From: Eunapius fragilis
Taxonomy: Eukaryota > Porifera > Demospongiae > Spongillida > Spongillidae
DNA length: 64,000 nucleotides
Direction: 5' to 3'
NCBI GenBank assembly: GCA_963681505.1
Contig: OY811974.1
Location: forward strand, 557,189 to 621,188
This document shows, piece after piece, positions 24,482 through 35,600 of the stretch. Numbering within the stretch: the stretch's first letter is position 1; the number at the start of each line of letters is the position of its first letter. Made by a program: the position numbers and the translations under genes. Under the pieces are notes generated by a model. That model saw nothing but the letters and a program-made list of their open reading frames with translations, was not told the origin of the DNA and did no database searches.

Positions 24482-27400
24482 GGGTGCTTGTGTACAGTGT
24501 GAGGTTTGCTGTGAAAACAAAACCCTTTTGTGTGGCATTTTTGCCCATGGAGGGGTGGTGGTGGTGGTGGTGGTCAGGTCTTTCATTATTGTATGTCACA
24601 TATGCTTTGCTTTATCCCCCTGGTGGTCTGACTCCTCCCCTTGTGACCTAACTCCTCCCCTGGTTGATCTGATCCTTCCCCCTTGTGATCCACAGATAAT
24701 CTCTGATTCATCAGAGGGAGGAGAGGGAAGTCATTCAGGTGAAGTTGAAGAAGATGTAAGTACACACCCCCCTTCACATGCACGCTTATGTTTGCCCTTA
24801 CCTTCTCACAAACTCTTTCACTTCTTCCTTTCTTTCCCTTCTCTCTTCTCTCAATCCCTCCCCTCCTCTCTCCTCTCCCTCCTCTCTCCTTCCCCTTCTC
24901 CTCTTCCTCCCTTATCTCTCTCCCTCCCTCCTCTCCCTTCCTCCTCTCTCCCTCCCTACTCTCTCCCTCCCCTTCTCTTTCCCTCTCCCCTCCTCTCCCT
25001 CCTCCTTCCATGTTTTCAGATATATGCCATTGTGAAGGCTAGCAGTACTGCTGCTCCAAAGAAGGTACAAGTGACAGACATCCCTCCCAAGTTAGAAGGA
25101 TTCCCTAACGACAAGCGGAGCCTCGTGGTCCATGAGTTCTACACCACTGAGTACACCTACGTCAGTAGGCTGGAGGTGCTTATTGAGGTGAGGGGATGAG
25201 AGGGTGAGGGATGTAGGGGTGGTGCAATGTGAGGGTGAGGAGATGATGTACATGTATGGGATTGCTTTACTAGCTTTTCTATTTGGGCAATGTGATGTAA
25301 GCATGTTGTAGCTGGAATGTGAGGAGGGGGGTGGGGTACTCACCTATGAATTTCCTTTGTCTCCCCCCCCCACCCCCATATAGGTCTTTAAGGAACCTTT
25401 GTCCAAGCTGCTGGGAGATGAAGCTGGTGCCATCTTTGGTAACATTGATGAGTAAGTATATATCCCCTTCCTCCCTCTCCATCCCTCCCTCCCACTCATT
25501 CCCTCCCTCCCTCTCCTTCTCTCCCTCCCTCTCCTCCCCTCCATGCCCTCCCTCTCCTTCCATCCATGCCCTCCCTCTCCTCCCCTCCATGCCCTCCCTC
25601 TCTTCCCCTCCATGCCTCCCTCTCCTTCCTCCATGACCTCCCTCTCCTCCCCTCCATGCCCTCCCTCTCCTCCCCTCCATGCCCTCCCTCTCTTCCCCTC
25701 CATGCCTCCCTCTCCTTCCTCCATGACCTCCCTCTCCTTCCTCCCTCCCTCTCCTTCCATCCATGCCCTCCCTCTCCTCCCCTCCATGCCCTCCCTCTCC
25801 TCCCCTCCATGCCCTCCCTCTCTTCCCCTCCATGCCTCCCTCTCCTTCCTCCATGACCTCCCTCTCCTTCCTCCCTCCCTCTCCTTCCATCCATGCCCTC
25901 CCTCTCCTTCCATCCATGCCCTCCCTCTCCTCCCCTCCATGCCCTCCCTCTCTTCCCCTCCATGCCTCCCTCTCCTTCCATCCATGCCCTCCCTCTCCTC
26001 CCCTCCATGCCCTCCCTCTCTTCCCCTCCATGACCTCCCTCTCCTTCCTCCCTCCCTCTCCTTCTCTCCCTCCCTCTCCTCCCCTCCTTCCCTCCATGCC
26101 CTCCCTCTCCTCCCCTCCATGCCCTCCCTCTCCTTCTCTCCCTCCCTCTCTTCCCCTCCATACCCTCCCTCTCCTTCCTCCCTCCCTCTGTGCCCCTCCC
26201 TCTAAGTGTTTGTGCACCAGCATAGCCTTAAAGGATAAAAAAGTCACATCATAAGATGGTAGAGGTGATGGGTGGAGGTGATGTGTGGAGGTGATGGGTG
26301 GAGGTGAGGTGATGAGTGGAGGTGATGGTGGTGAAGGTGATGGGTGGAAGTGATGGATGGAGGTGCTGGGTGGAGGTGATGAGGTGAAGGTGGAAGCGAT
26401 GGGTAGAGGTGATGAGTGGAGGTAAGGTGATGGGTTAAGAGATCTTGTACATTGCAGATTTGGGGTGTGGTTTAATGGATTGATGGTGCCTCACTTGTGT
26501 GCTAGTTCCTTCTGTAATGTTGGAAGAGGGATATACAGAGAGGGAGGGGCTTAGAGGGAGGGGCTTGTTGTCTTCTTGACGTGTTTTCTCTTTTCAGCAT
26601 CTATGCATTCAACAAACGGTTTTTGGCTCTACTGTACGAGCGTCTGTGTGACTGGAATGAGGATAAGGGAATTGGTGACTATTCTTGGAATGGTGTGTGT
26701 GTGTGCATGTGTGTTTATGTGTGTGCATGTGTGTGTATGTGTGTGTTTATGTGTGCATACATGTGTATGTGTGTATGTGTGTGCATGTGTGTGTATGTGC
26801 ATGTGTGTTTATGTGTGTGTATATGTGTGTATGTATGTGTGTGCATGTGTGTGTGTGCTAGTGACCCTGCTTACCATAGTGCTTGCCTGCTTCCTCATCC
26901 CCATGCCATACAGTTCACCCAAGCCTGCAAGGGCATGTATGCCATTTACTGCAGTAACTATGACCAGGCTGAACTGCTTCTCTATCAGAAGCTGAAGAGG
27001 AAGGACTTTGAACTGCAACTGCAGGTCAGCACATGGCTCTGTGTGGCTGGTACTAGCTCCTCTGTCATGGCTCTGTGTGGCTGGTACTGGCTCCTCTGTC
27101 ATGGCTCTGTGTGGCTGGTACTGGCTCCCCTGTCATGGCTCTGTGTGGCTGGTACTAGCTCCTCTGTCATGGCTCTGTGTGGCTGGTACTGGCTCCTCTG
27201 TCATGGCTTTGTGTGGCTGGTACTGGCTCCTCTGTCATGGCTCTGTGTGGCTGGTACTGGCTCCCCTGTCATGGCTCTGTGTGGCTGGTACTAGCTCCTC
27301 TGTCATGGCTCTGGTGTGGCTGGTACTGGCTCCCCTGTCATGGCTCTGTGTGGCTGGTACTGGCTCCTCTGTCATGGCTCTGGTGTGGCTGGTACTAGCT

Positions 27401-29217
27401 CCTCTGTCATGGCTCTGTGTGGCTGGTACTGGCTCCTCTGTCATGGCTCTGTGTGGCTGGTACTGGCTCCTCTGTCATGGCTCTGTGTGGTTGGTACTGG
27501 CTCCCCTGTCATGGCTCTGTGTGGCTGGTACTGGCTCCTCTGTCATGGCTCTGGTGTGGCTGGTACTGGCTCCCCTGTCATGGCTCTGTGTGGCTGGTAC
27601 TGGCTCCTCTGTCATGGCTCTGGTGTGGCTGGTACTAGCTCCTCTGTCATGGCTCTGTGTGGCTGGTACTGGCTCCTCTGTCATGGCTCTGTGTGGCTGG
27701 TACTGGCTCCTCTGTCATGGCTCTGTGTGGCTGGTACTGGCTCCCCTGTCATGGCTCTGTGTGGTTGGTACTGGCTCCCCTGTCATGGCTGTGGGTAGTA
27801 GCTTACATATAGAGGCATGAAACAGAGCCTGCCATTGCTCCGTGTGTGTGTGTGGGAGGGGGGGGGACATGTCTCATGTCTGGGGGTCTGCAGTCCACCA
27901 TCATCACTGTCTCCATTGGTGCTTGGTACTACAATAGTGACATCAGAGCTTGGCTGAACTTGTACCCTTAGATAAAGCTCTCTGGTGTGGGTGTGTGGGT
28001 GTGTGGGTATGTTATTCATAACACAACAGAAATCTTTGACTTGTTATCTATTAATAATAAGTACTACCAGCTTATCTGTCCTGTGTGTGTTATGTGTCAT
28101 CATCCTGCCAGTCCAGAGAATCCCTCGCTACATCCTCCTCCTGAAGGTGTGTGGGGGCCCTAGTTACGTTGGGTGGGGGGCCCTAGCTACGTTGGGTGGG
28201 GGGCCCTAGCTATGTTGGGTGGGGGGCCCTAGCTACGTTGGGTGGGGGGCCCTAGCTACGTTGGGTGGGGGGCCCTAGCTACGTTGGGTGGGGGGCCCTA
28301 GCTACGTTGGGTGGGGGGCCCTAGCTACGTTGGGTGGGGGCCCTAGCTATGTTGGGTGGGGGGCCCTAGCTACGTTGGGTGGGGGGCCCTAGCTACGTTG
28401 GGTGGGGGGCCCTAGCTATGTTGGGTGGGGGGCCCTAGCTATGTTGGGTGGGGGGCCCTAGCTATGTTGGGTGGGGGGCCCCTAGCTATGTTGGGTGGGG
28501 GGCCCTAGCTATGTTGGGTGGGGGGCCCTAGCTACGTTGGGTGGGGGGCCCTAGCTATGTTGGGTGGTGGGACTACTAGGTTAACCCTCGGCACTGATGC
28601 TTTGTGTACATGTATGGATGGTGGGTGTGTCTTGTTGTCAAGTGCACGTATATGTATTGGCAATATTTGAGGTGGGTGTGTGGGTGTGTGGGTGTGTGTG
28701 TGGTGCAATAGGACATGATCAAACACACACCAGAGGACCAGAAGGGTTACAAACAGCTGGTCACCAGCATGGAGAAGATGAAGGAGCTAGCCAACTACAT
28801 AGACACACAGGTGAAAGAGTCGCAGACAAAAAAGTCATTAGAGACCCTCAAGAACAAAGTGCAGGGTTTGGCTGTAAGTTACCAAGAATGCCCCTCCCAC
28901 CTTTGTGTATTGATGCCCCTTCCATCTCAATGCCCCTCCCACTGTGCATTGTGATTGTCATGAGATGTAACTGTTCTGTCCTGTGGCACAGGACTTGGAC
29001 TCCACTGAAAGGGTGCTTATCAAAGATGGACAGGTGTTCCTGAAGAACATTAAGAAGCATTATCAGGCAAGTGTGGGGAGGAAGGAAGGAAGGAGGGTCA
29101 CAGTCTTTGTTAACTCTTGAGACCTGGCTGTCTATTTCCATATGGGGTCATGTAATTACACACCACTGTACTCTGCATCTTTCCTACTGTGTTTACCTCC
29201 CTCTTCTCTCCCTCTCT

Positions 29218-29286
<69 letters not shown>

Positions 29287-30331
29287 CTCCCTCCTCCCCA
29301 GTGCATCCTGTTCAGTGACCTGCTGGTGTTTGCTGCTGGGGACAACAGACAGAGTGCAGTGGAGCTGGCCTTAAGGCTTGAAGCGGTGTGGGTGGAAGAC
29401 CTGGAGGACAGAGACCCGCAGACAAGTAAGCAGCCATCACTACGCAACCTTTAGTCCCCTTCCTTTCCCTCCCTCCCCTTTCTCCTCCCCCCTCCCTTAG
29501 GTATGGAGTGTAATGGTGTACACCAATGGAGACCGCTACGAGGGATCCTGGAAGAATGGAATGGTTAGTGTTTGTGTGTGTGTGTGTGTGTTTGTGTATC
29601 TGTGTGTGGTATGTGTGTGTGTGTATCTGTGTGGTGTGTGTGTGTGTTTGTGTATCTGTGTGTGGTGTGTGTGTGTATGTGTGTGTGTGTGGTATGTATG
29701 CATGCAATGTGTCGTGTGTACTACATGTGTATTTTGTGCATGTGACGTGCATGCACCACTCGAAAAATTGATAGATATTTGTCATAGTATATTCATTATT
29801 GTGTTACTGTCCTGTAAAAAAGTCGCCTTGTGGGGTAGTTTGTTGTGAATTGCCAATCGCCCCCACATCAAATCACCATGGCACATCAAGAATTTGACTT
29901 ATCATCGTAGCTTAGGTTTATAAAGGCACTATAATTTCATCACTGTCCCCATTTACATATGCATCCTCAGCGATACGGGACTGGAAAATTGAAGACGGCA
30001 CAGGATGGTATGTACGAAGGCTCCTGGGACCGCGACATGAAGCATGGAGCAGGGAAGGAACTGTATCCCAATGGTGACCTGTACGATGGAACATGGGAAC
30101 TGAACAAAGTAAAGTCTCCCACATGTGTTACCTGTGGGTTGTCATGACACCTATGGGCAGTTTCAGTTTCAGTTTGGTTGACATGATTTTGAATATTTCT
30201 TGCAGCGCAAAGGGAAGGGGAAGCTGGTCCATAAGACTGGTGAGGTGTACACAGGGGAGTTCCACAACGACCTCTTCCATGGTGATGGAGAGATGAAGTA
30301 CTTTGGGGTAATACCCACTCCACACACATAA
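22650..30331 (+). CDS. RhoGEF with proline-rich N-terminus, DH, PH and MORN repeats
   Basis: Exons: 22650-24423, 24696-24755, 25020-25187, 25384-25451, 26598-26694, 26914-27024, one near 28080-28147, 28712-28873, 28992-29066, 29302-29425, 29501-29563, 29971-30108, 30206-30331. Exon 1 encodes a disordered acidic/proline-rich tail with four near-identical PGEE(A/V)PRNGQ units (23500-23620) and many PPPPxKPP SH3-ligand motifs. The DH domain runs through LVVHEFYTTEYTYVSRLEVL, ACKGMYAIYCSNYDQA and LPVQRIPRYILLLK. The PH part has RVLIKDGQVFLK and CILFSDLLVFA. Three MORN repeats follow: NGDRYEGSWKNG, GMYEGSWDRDMKHGAGKELY, GEVYTGEFHNDLFHGDGEMK. DH catalyses GTP exchange on Rho-family GTPases; MORN repeats often target membranes. 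The nearest known layout is alsin, but its RCC1 and VPS9 modules are not seen. The PH-to-MORN join (29425/29501) is out of phase as read. The exon ending at 29066 uses a GC donor (CAG|GCAAGT). The last exon either stops at 30331 or splices at GGG|gtaata. Confidence 0.7.
23194..23215. mobile_element. Micro-MITE copy 4 (22 bp) inside RhoGEF exon 1
   Basis: The same perfect 22-bp palindrome as copy 1. It lies between ...LVVT and PTSPSEKPACPDVEEE. Removing exactly these 22 bp fuses the upstream frame to the downstream one (LVVTVPTSPSEKP). With it present, the upstream frame ends 24 bp later. Unlike the other copies it has no 7-bp direct repeat (gttacag versus tccctac). Confidence 0.75.
24428..24480. 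repeat. (GT)n with GTATGGG interruptions, RhoGEF intron 1
   Basis: Directly downstream of the exon 1 donor (GAT|gtgagg). A pyrimidine-rich CTCCCT tract (24830-25010) leads into the acceptor of exon 3. Confidence 0.8.
25465..26200. repeat. Pyrimidine minisatellite, ~23 bp unit, RhoGEF intron 4
   Basis: Dozens of copies of CCCTCCCTCTCCTCCCCTCC plus ATG, with higher-order repeats of several units. One strand is nearly pure pyrimidine, so H-DNA/triplex formation is plausible. Long ORFs on both strands are translation artefacts. Confidence 0.85.
26260..26440. repeat. Degenerate GGTGATGGGTGGA repeat, RhoGEF intron 4
   Basis: Short 12-18 bp units built on GGAGGTGATGGGTGGAGG follow the pyrimidine minisatellite. 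Confidence 0.7.
27030..27795. repeat. 34-bp minisatellite in RhoGEF intron
   Basis: About 22 copies of a 34-35 bp unit containing GGCTCTGTGTGGCTGGTACT, then GGCTCC(T/C)CTGTCAT. Point variants (TACTAG/TACTGG, TCCTC/TCCCC, CTGTG/CTGGTG) are arranged in a higher-order pattern. It starts within six bases of the exon donor at 27024. Coding DH sequence of about 25 residues expected between this exon and VQRIPRY was not located. Confidence 0.9.
28145..28570. repeat. 24-bp G-rich minisatellite in RhoGEF intron
   Basis: About 17-18 tandem copies of GGGTGGGGGGCCCTAGCTAC plus GTTG (C/T variant at the last tac/tat). Each unit has two or more G runs separated by short loops, so the array is a strong G-quadruplex candidate. 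Confidence 0.9.
29190..29290. repeat. (CT)n microsatellite ahead of the PH-domain exon
   Basis: An almost pure CT run that serves as the polypyrimidine tract of the acceptor at 29301. Confidence 0.95.
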
Positions 30332-30950
30332 CACACACATAACACCCACTCCACACACATAACACACACTCCACACACATAATACCCACTCCACACACAT
30401 AACACCCACTCCACACACATAACACCCACTCCACACATAATACCCACTCCACACACATAACACACACATAATACACTCCACACACATAATACCTACTCCA
30501 CACACATAACACACTCCACACACATAATACCCACTCCACACACATAATACCCACTCCACACACATAACACACACTCCACACACATAACACCCACTCCACA
30601 CACATAACACCCACTCCACACACATAACACCCACTCCACACACATAATACACTCCACACACATAATACCCACTCCACACAAACACACACTCCACACACAT
30701 AATACACTCCACACACATAACACCCACTCCACACACGTAATACACTCCACACACATAATACCCACTCCACACACATAATACCCACTCCACACACATAACA
30801 CACTCATTCCACACCCACACCACACACAACACCCACTTCACACCCACACATACAACATCCACTCCACAAACGCAACACACACACCCACTCCACACATACA
30901 ACATCCACTCCACAAACGCAACACAGACACACCCACTCCACACATACCGA
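30311..30950. repeat. CA-rich ~19-bp tandem array between two convergent genes
   Basis: Copies of CCACTCCACACACATAA(C/T)A fill nearly all the space between the last RhoGEF exon (+) and the last saposin exon found (-, 30957). Confidence 0.9.
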
Positions 30951-30956
30951 CGCCAC

Positions 30957-32484
30957 CTTCAGTGGTTGTTGCGAACAGAACTCAATTTGACACAGAAGAC
31001 TGGCTTGACCCTGGACATTAAGAAACACAATGTACCCATTTCAAAGCAGTGCATTGCAATCAACAGTGAGGCACGTTATGATTGTGTGTGTGTGTTTGTG
31101 TGTGTGTGTGTACAACAGCTTACCAGGTCACCAACCAACTTCTTCCATATCTGATCAAAGGACTTTGTCACAACCTCATTGCACTATTGGGGAAAGGGCT
31201 CCCAATAACTCTTGACCAACACCCCACCCCCCCCCCCCCCCCCACACACGTACCAGTACGCTAAGGTTCCCCAGCTGATTACAGACAAACTGGGCGATGG
31301 CCATAGCAAAGGTATGTGAGGAATAATTATAATTTCAGCAACACCCTCTGATATTAATTAAAACACTACACACCATTAATCATAGATTGACCAGTACGAC
31401 CTTACATTACGGGTGACGCATACTTAAGTAAGCAAGCTAAAATTGATGGTTTCGTGCTTAAAAAGTATTTCCAGAGGTTCAAATTTAAACCACTGTATCA
31501 CTACTCATACTGCACCACTACTGTACGTAGATTTTGCCTTCACTCTTCTAGTTATGGCCACGCCATGTATGAAACAAGTGTGCAATAACCAGTTTATTAT
31601 TTTAAAAAAAGCCATACGAGGCCTATAACACACTTTACTTACGTAGTCTTTCATAACCTAATATGTGGTTATTTCACGTTCTCTATTTTCAGAGGACTGC
31701 TAAAACCTGCAAAATACTGCTCACACACAAAATTACGCAGCCATATGTCTCGTACCCAGGCTATTACTTTTACGTATTTCATGCAATCTTAGGGATGTCA
31801 CACGTATAATTAGAATACATGTCGTAGGGGTGAATGAGGGTCAAAGACCACTCGCTTTCTTGGCTTCGATACACACTGGCAGTTATTCTCTCCCCGCTGA
31901 AGCAGTTTTTCGGCGTTCCACATAAAGCATTTTCTAGTTTCTATCTCTGTCGTATCATTAGAGCGCGTAACTTTTTTTCTACGCATATGTACTCGTAAGG
32001 CAAGCTCTTTTTGAACCAGAGTTACGAGGCGCTAAAACTTTAACTCTTCTATAATACAAAAATCACCATTTCAATATTATACGCGATCGGTGGGCTTTGG
32101 TAATCTTGGGCTAAAGATTGCTTACTTAAGTAAGCAAATTCTTACTTAAGTAAGCACCTGATCAATCTATGATTAATAACAAGACAAACAAATGTGTCAT
32201 CCACATATTAACAGCTGTATAAACAGGAATTATAAGCCACAATCTGCCATTAATAACTGCCATTAATAATAGGGCCAAGTAATAAACCATCCTTTAATTA
32301 ATAACTGCCATTAATAACAGGGCCAAGTTATAAGCCACCCTCTAATCAATAACTGCCATTAATAACAGGACATGCCCTTTACCTCAGTGGTGTTCATCGC
32401 TGCCTTATATTCAACGTACTCGACCACAGCGTTACAGAGCTGGCAAGACGCTGCATCAGGAACACCAGTGGTCACGATCAGCTG
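30957..32484 (-). CDS. PSAP: SapB domain 6 (four exons, one acceptor site altered)
   Basis: Exons 32383-32484 (ASCQLCNAVVEYVEYKAAMN, TTE), 31254-31313 as predicted (TFAMAIAQFVCNQLGNLSVL), 31124-31183 (CNEVVTKSFDQIWKKLVGDL), 30957-31010 (GQASLLCQIEFCSQQPLK). The second exon has the expected 60-nt length and a good donor, but its predicted acceptor reads cctcacAT instead of AG. The next AG is 24 nt inside the exon (gcccag). Confidence 0.75.
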
Positions 32485-32644
32485 CTATTCATTGAGGTGC
32501 GCAAGAGGAATTTAAAAAAACCTGATTATTTTCGTTGCAAAGATACACACATTCACTTCTGACCCATCAATAGCAACTCAAAGTCATTTAGCAACTAGTC
32601 AACTACCTGTCTCTAAATGGATGATTATCACACACAAACACACA

Positions 32645-32687
<43 letters not shown>

Positions 32688-35600
32688 TCTCTCTGCAAGA
32701 TCCTCTCCAGAAAACTATTATGGGGAAACAGTGTAATTATGCCCTTTAATATATTCTGTGGAGTGTGTCACTTCGGTGAACAACAACGTTGTGGGACCAT
32801 GCACATAAGGAGCCTTCTGACCAATGGACTGGTAAGTACATAAGAAGCCTTCTGACCAATGGACTGGTTAGTACATAAGGCCAATGGACTGGTTAGTACA
32901 TAAGAAGCCTTCTAAAGTTCCTTTTTTAGAGTGATAAATCAACAAGTAAAGAAAAACATAAAAACATTCTCTGACGAGAAAGTTGGTGGGATATAGGAAT
33001 TGGAGGCAAAGGTGGTGTAAAAAGGAGGGGAACAAGGTTTTGAGAAAAGGGTAATGAGACAAAATTCCTACATTTAGCACTTCATTTGGTTCTGTTACAT
33101 GTGCTAACTATAGGATTTTTGTCTCATTTACCTTTTCTCAAAACCTTGTTCCCTTCCTTTTTACACCACCATTGCCTCCAATGGACCAGTTGCGCGTAAG
33201 CGATGGAATGTTGATTAAACATTTGATTGAACGTGACGTCACGTCCGGACTGCTAGTCTCTATGTCTTAAAGTTGTCAGCCCAAGGAACGGTGACGTTTA
33301 GTCATGATATTTGCCTTAGCTTCACCAAACCCATAAACAGTTGATTTTCTGGATCTATTTTTCGTTTTTCAATTCCGTACAGGAGCGCCCTCCTTTGACT
33401 CTCAGTACTGCAGATCAATAATAACTGGACCAAGGAAGTTGTAGTAGGCCAAACAAATATGAACCCAGTATACACTCTAACTAGGCAATCATCGTGTTCG
33501 ATCTTTGTAGGTGCATATTCGTTTCTGGAAGTATTTTGAGTTTCTAGACGGGGAGTTACTCTGGAGCATTAACTAATGATTCAGTCTAAAGGGAGCTAGA
33601 TTGAACCCATCGATGGGTAATGCGCTTAGACTGTGAGGCATCGTCAACATTGTTGGGCAACTCATGCACTTGATAGTCGCTCACTAGTTGTTCTCCGAAA
33701 TCAGCTACAAAAAGTGGAGTTGTTTAAAGGTGGATGTTGTCACAGAATTGCTGCATGCTTGATGGTGCCGATGTTACTGACGTTGACAATAGAGAATCTA
33801 TAGTCGAATTAGCTGCTTATTGGCCTCTCGTTTTTAGCCCTCTTTCTCGAGAAGAGGGGGGGGGGGGGGGGGGGGGGGGGGTGGATGGGCGAGGATAACC
33901 TTTTCCCCGAGGGTAGTTTCGGGATTGTTATTCGCTTCGCTATTTGGAAAATGTCTGATGGAGCAAACGCGATGGTGAGGCTTTATACCCTTTAATTGGC
34001 TGTAAGTTAAACACGGTAATGCCGCCTTTCTAGGTTTGTAGGGAATCTGTGAAAGGAGGCATTTGGATCACCGGACTTGCTGTTGTCACACACTCGGCAC
34101 CATGTGCCAGGCATAGCAGCTGTTTATTCCTCAAGGTTTCCCAAGGATGGCGGCATTACACATTGAGCTCCGTTCAAACAGTAGCAGTCCGGATGTAATT
34201 AAGGATGATTAAATTCTTTGTACCTTATGCGCAACTCGTCGATTCCTATATCCCACCAACTTTCTCGTTAGAGAATGTTTTTCTTTACTTGTTTGCTCTA
34301 TTTTTTTATTATCATTTTTTATCGATTATTAATACTGGCAAGTGCCCCCCCCCCCCCCCGCTTCTATTACCGTCACGAACAGACGCCCGCTTTTGTTTGG
34401 GATCACTGTATGGAAAGCAGGAGAATTCTAACTCGTCATCTCGACTTTGAAGGTATTCCTCTCGTTGTTTAGCTTTTGTCTTTTGTTAGCACAATTCTAA
34501 ATATACGTAAATGTCGCCATGGGAACGGTTAAACACAGCACTCCATATTACGTATGTCAGTTTTATGCTTTATTCATATATCTGATACCTGAAGATGTCC
34601 TTCCAGGAGATTCTAAAGCGATTGGTATAATTTGCACTCTTTTAAACCTTTCCTATCCGGAGTTATACTCACCCGAGAAGACGACGACGACGTTGACGAC
34701 AAAGAATTGGCCTGGGGACGAGGTAAAACACGAACTTTTTTGTTCTCTTAAAGCAAACAGTTTGAAGACTGGAACAAAACATTAAAATGACCGTATTTGC
34801 CTTCTGGTTCGATAGGAACAAAGAGCTAAACTATCCGTTTCTTGGTACGTGTTATACGTGGGTCGCGTTTAAAAAAATGATATTCACGACCCGGGTCAAT
34901 TCCTATATAGGAACTACTATCGTTGTTCCTGATACCATGGTAACATGTGGCGGTTAGGTAATCAACTCATGCAGTGTACAACTAGTGTACATTTTGAGAG
35001 GTTGGTATACAACCATACTATCCCCCCCCCCCCCTCCCCCCCAAAACAATGACATCATACCTTCTGCGATGGCGAGGGACATTTTTTGAACTCTTGACAC
35101 ATCTTTGTCGCATTCTACAGCAAAAGACCAATACTAATAACCAGCACCAACATACACAACACCAATATTAATAATCTGCACCAACATATACAACACAGCT
35201 TGGATCTGCTTACAAGACTATTCAATATTAGATTCCAGGCATCAACAAATGTCGTATTAATAAGATTTTGGCACTGAATGGATAGATAAAAACGAAAGCA
35301 TAAGTGACATCATCGCCACAAAGAAGAAGTACTAACCCCCAAGGCCAGCACAGGGTCATTCAAGCTTGAGCAGAACCCATAGGCTAACTTCTCGATTGTC
35401 GCCTGAAAACAAAGCAGCACATCCATCACCATGGCAACCCACATCGGCATACATGCAAATAAATCACCTCCATCATCCTTCCCTCCAAGATCACTTACAT
35501 TATCCTTCCCTCCAAGATCAATGACGTAGTTGACAAGAGCAAGACACAGATCACAGGGAGGGTCTGTGGAGGAGAGGGCTGGAGGTAGACCTATTGAACT

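Noticed and set aside
25279-26254. Long ORFs on both strands (Glu/Gly/Arg-rich and Pro/Ser-rich, up to 322 residues)
   Set aside because: They are six-frame translations of an intronic pyrimidine minisatellite whose unit length avoids stops.
27008-27820. 270-residue ORF with repeated LCVAGTGSSVMA-type units
   Set aside because: Translation of the 34-bp minisatellite; open in three plus frames and partly on the minus strand.
28145-28570. CRISPR-like array
   Set aside because: Units are directly contiguous with no unique spacers, in an intron of a eukaryotic gene.
29967-30943. Minus-strand Cys/Val/Trp-rich repeated ORFs
   Set aside because: Translation of the CA-rich 19-bp array; overlaps real MORN exons on the plus strand.
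31255-31311. Plus-strand exon with good acceptor (gtaccag) and donor (AAAG|gtatgt), extending the RhoGEF
   Set aside because: The opposite strand gives a 20-codon saposin B1b sequence with the LG..CxxLG pattern and correct position between its partner exons. The plus-strand peptide matches nothing, and neighbouring sequence also reads as saposin exons on the minus strand.
34519-34785. 88-residue plus-strand ORF (MGTVKHSTPYYV...)
   Set aside because: AT-rich, no family resemblance, lies in a saposin intron on the opposite strand.
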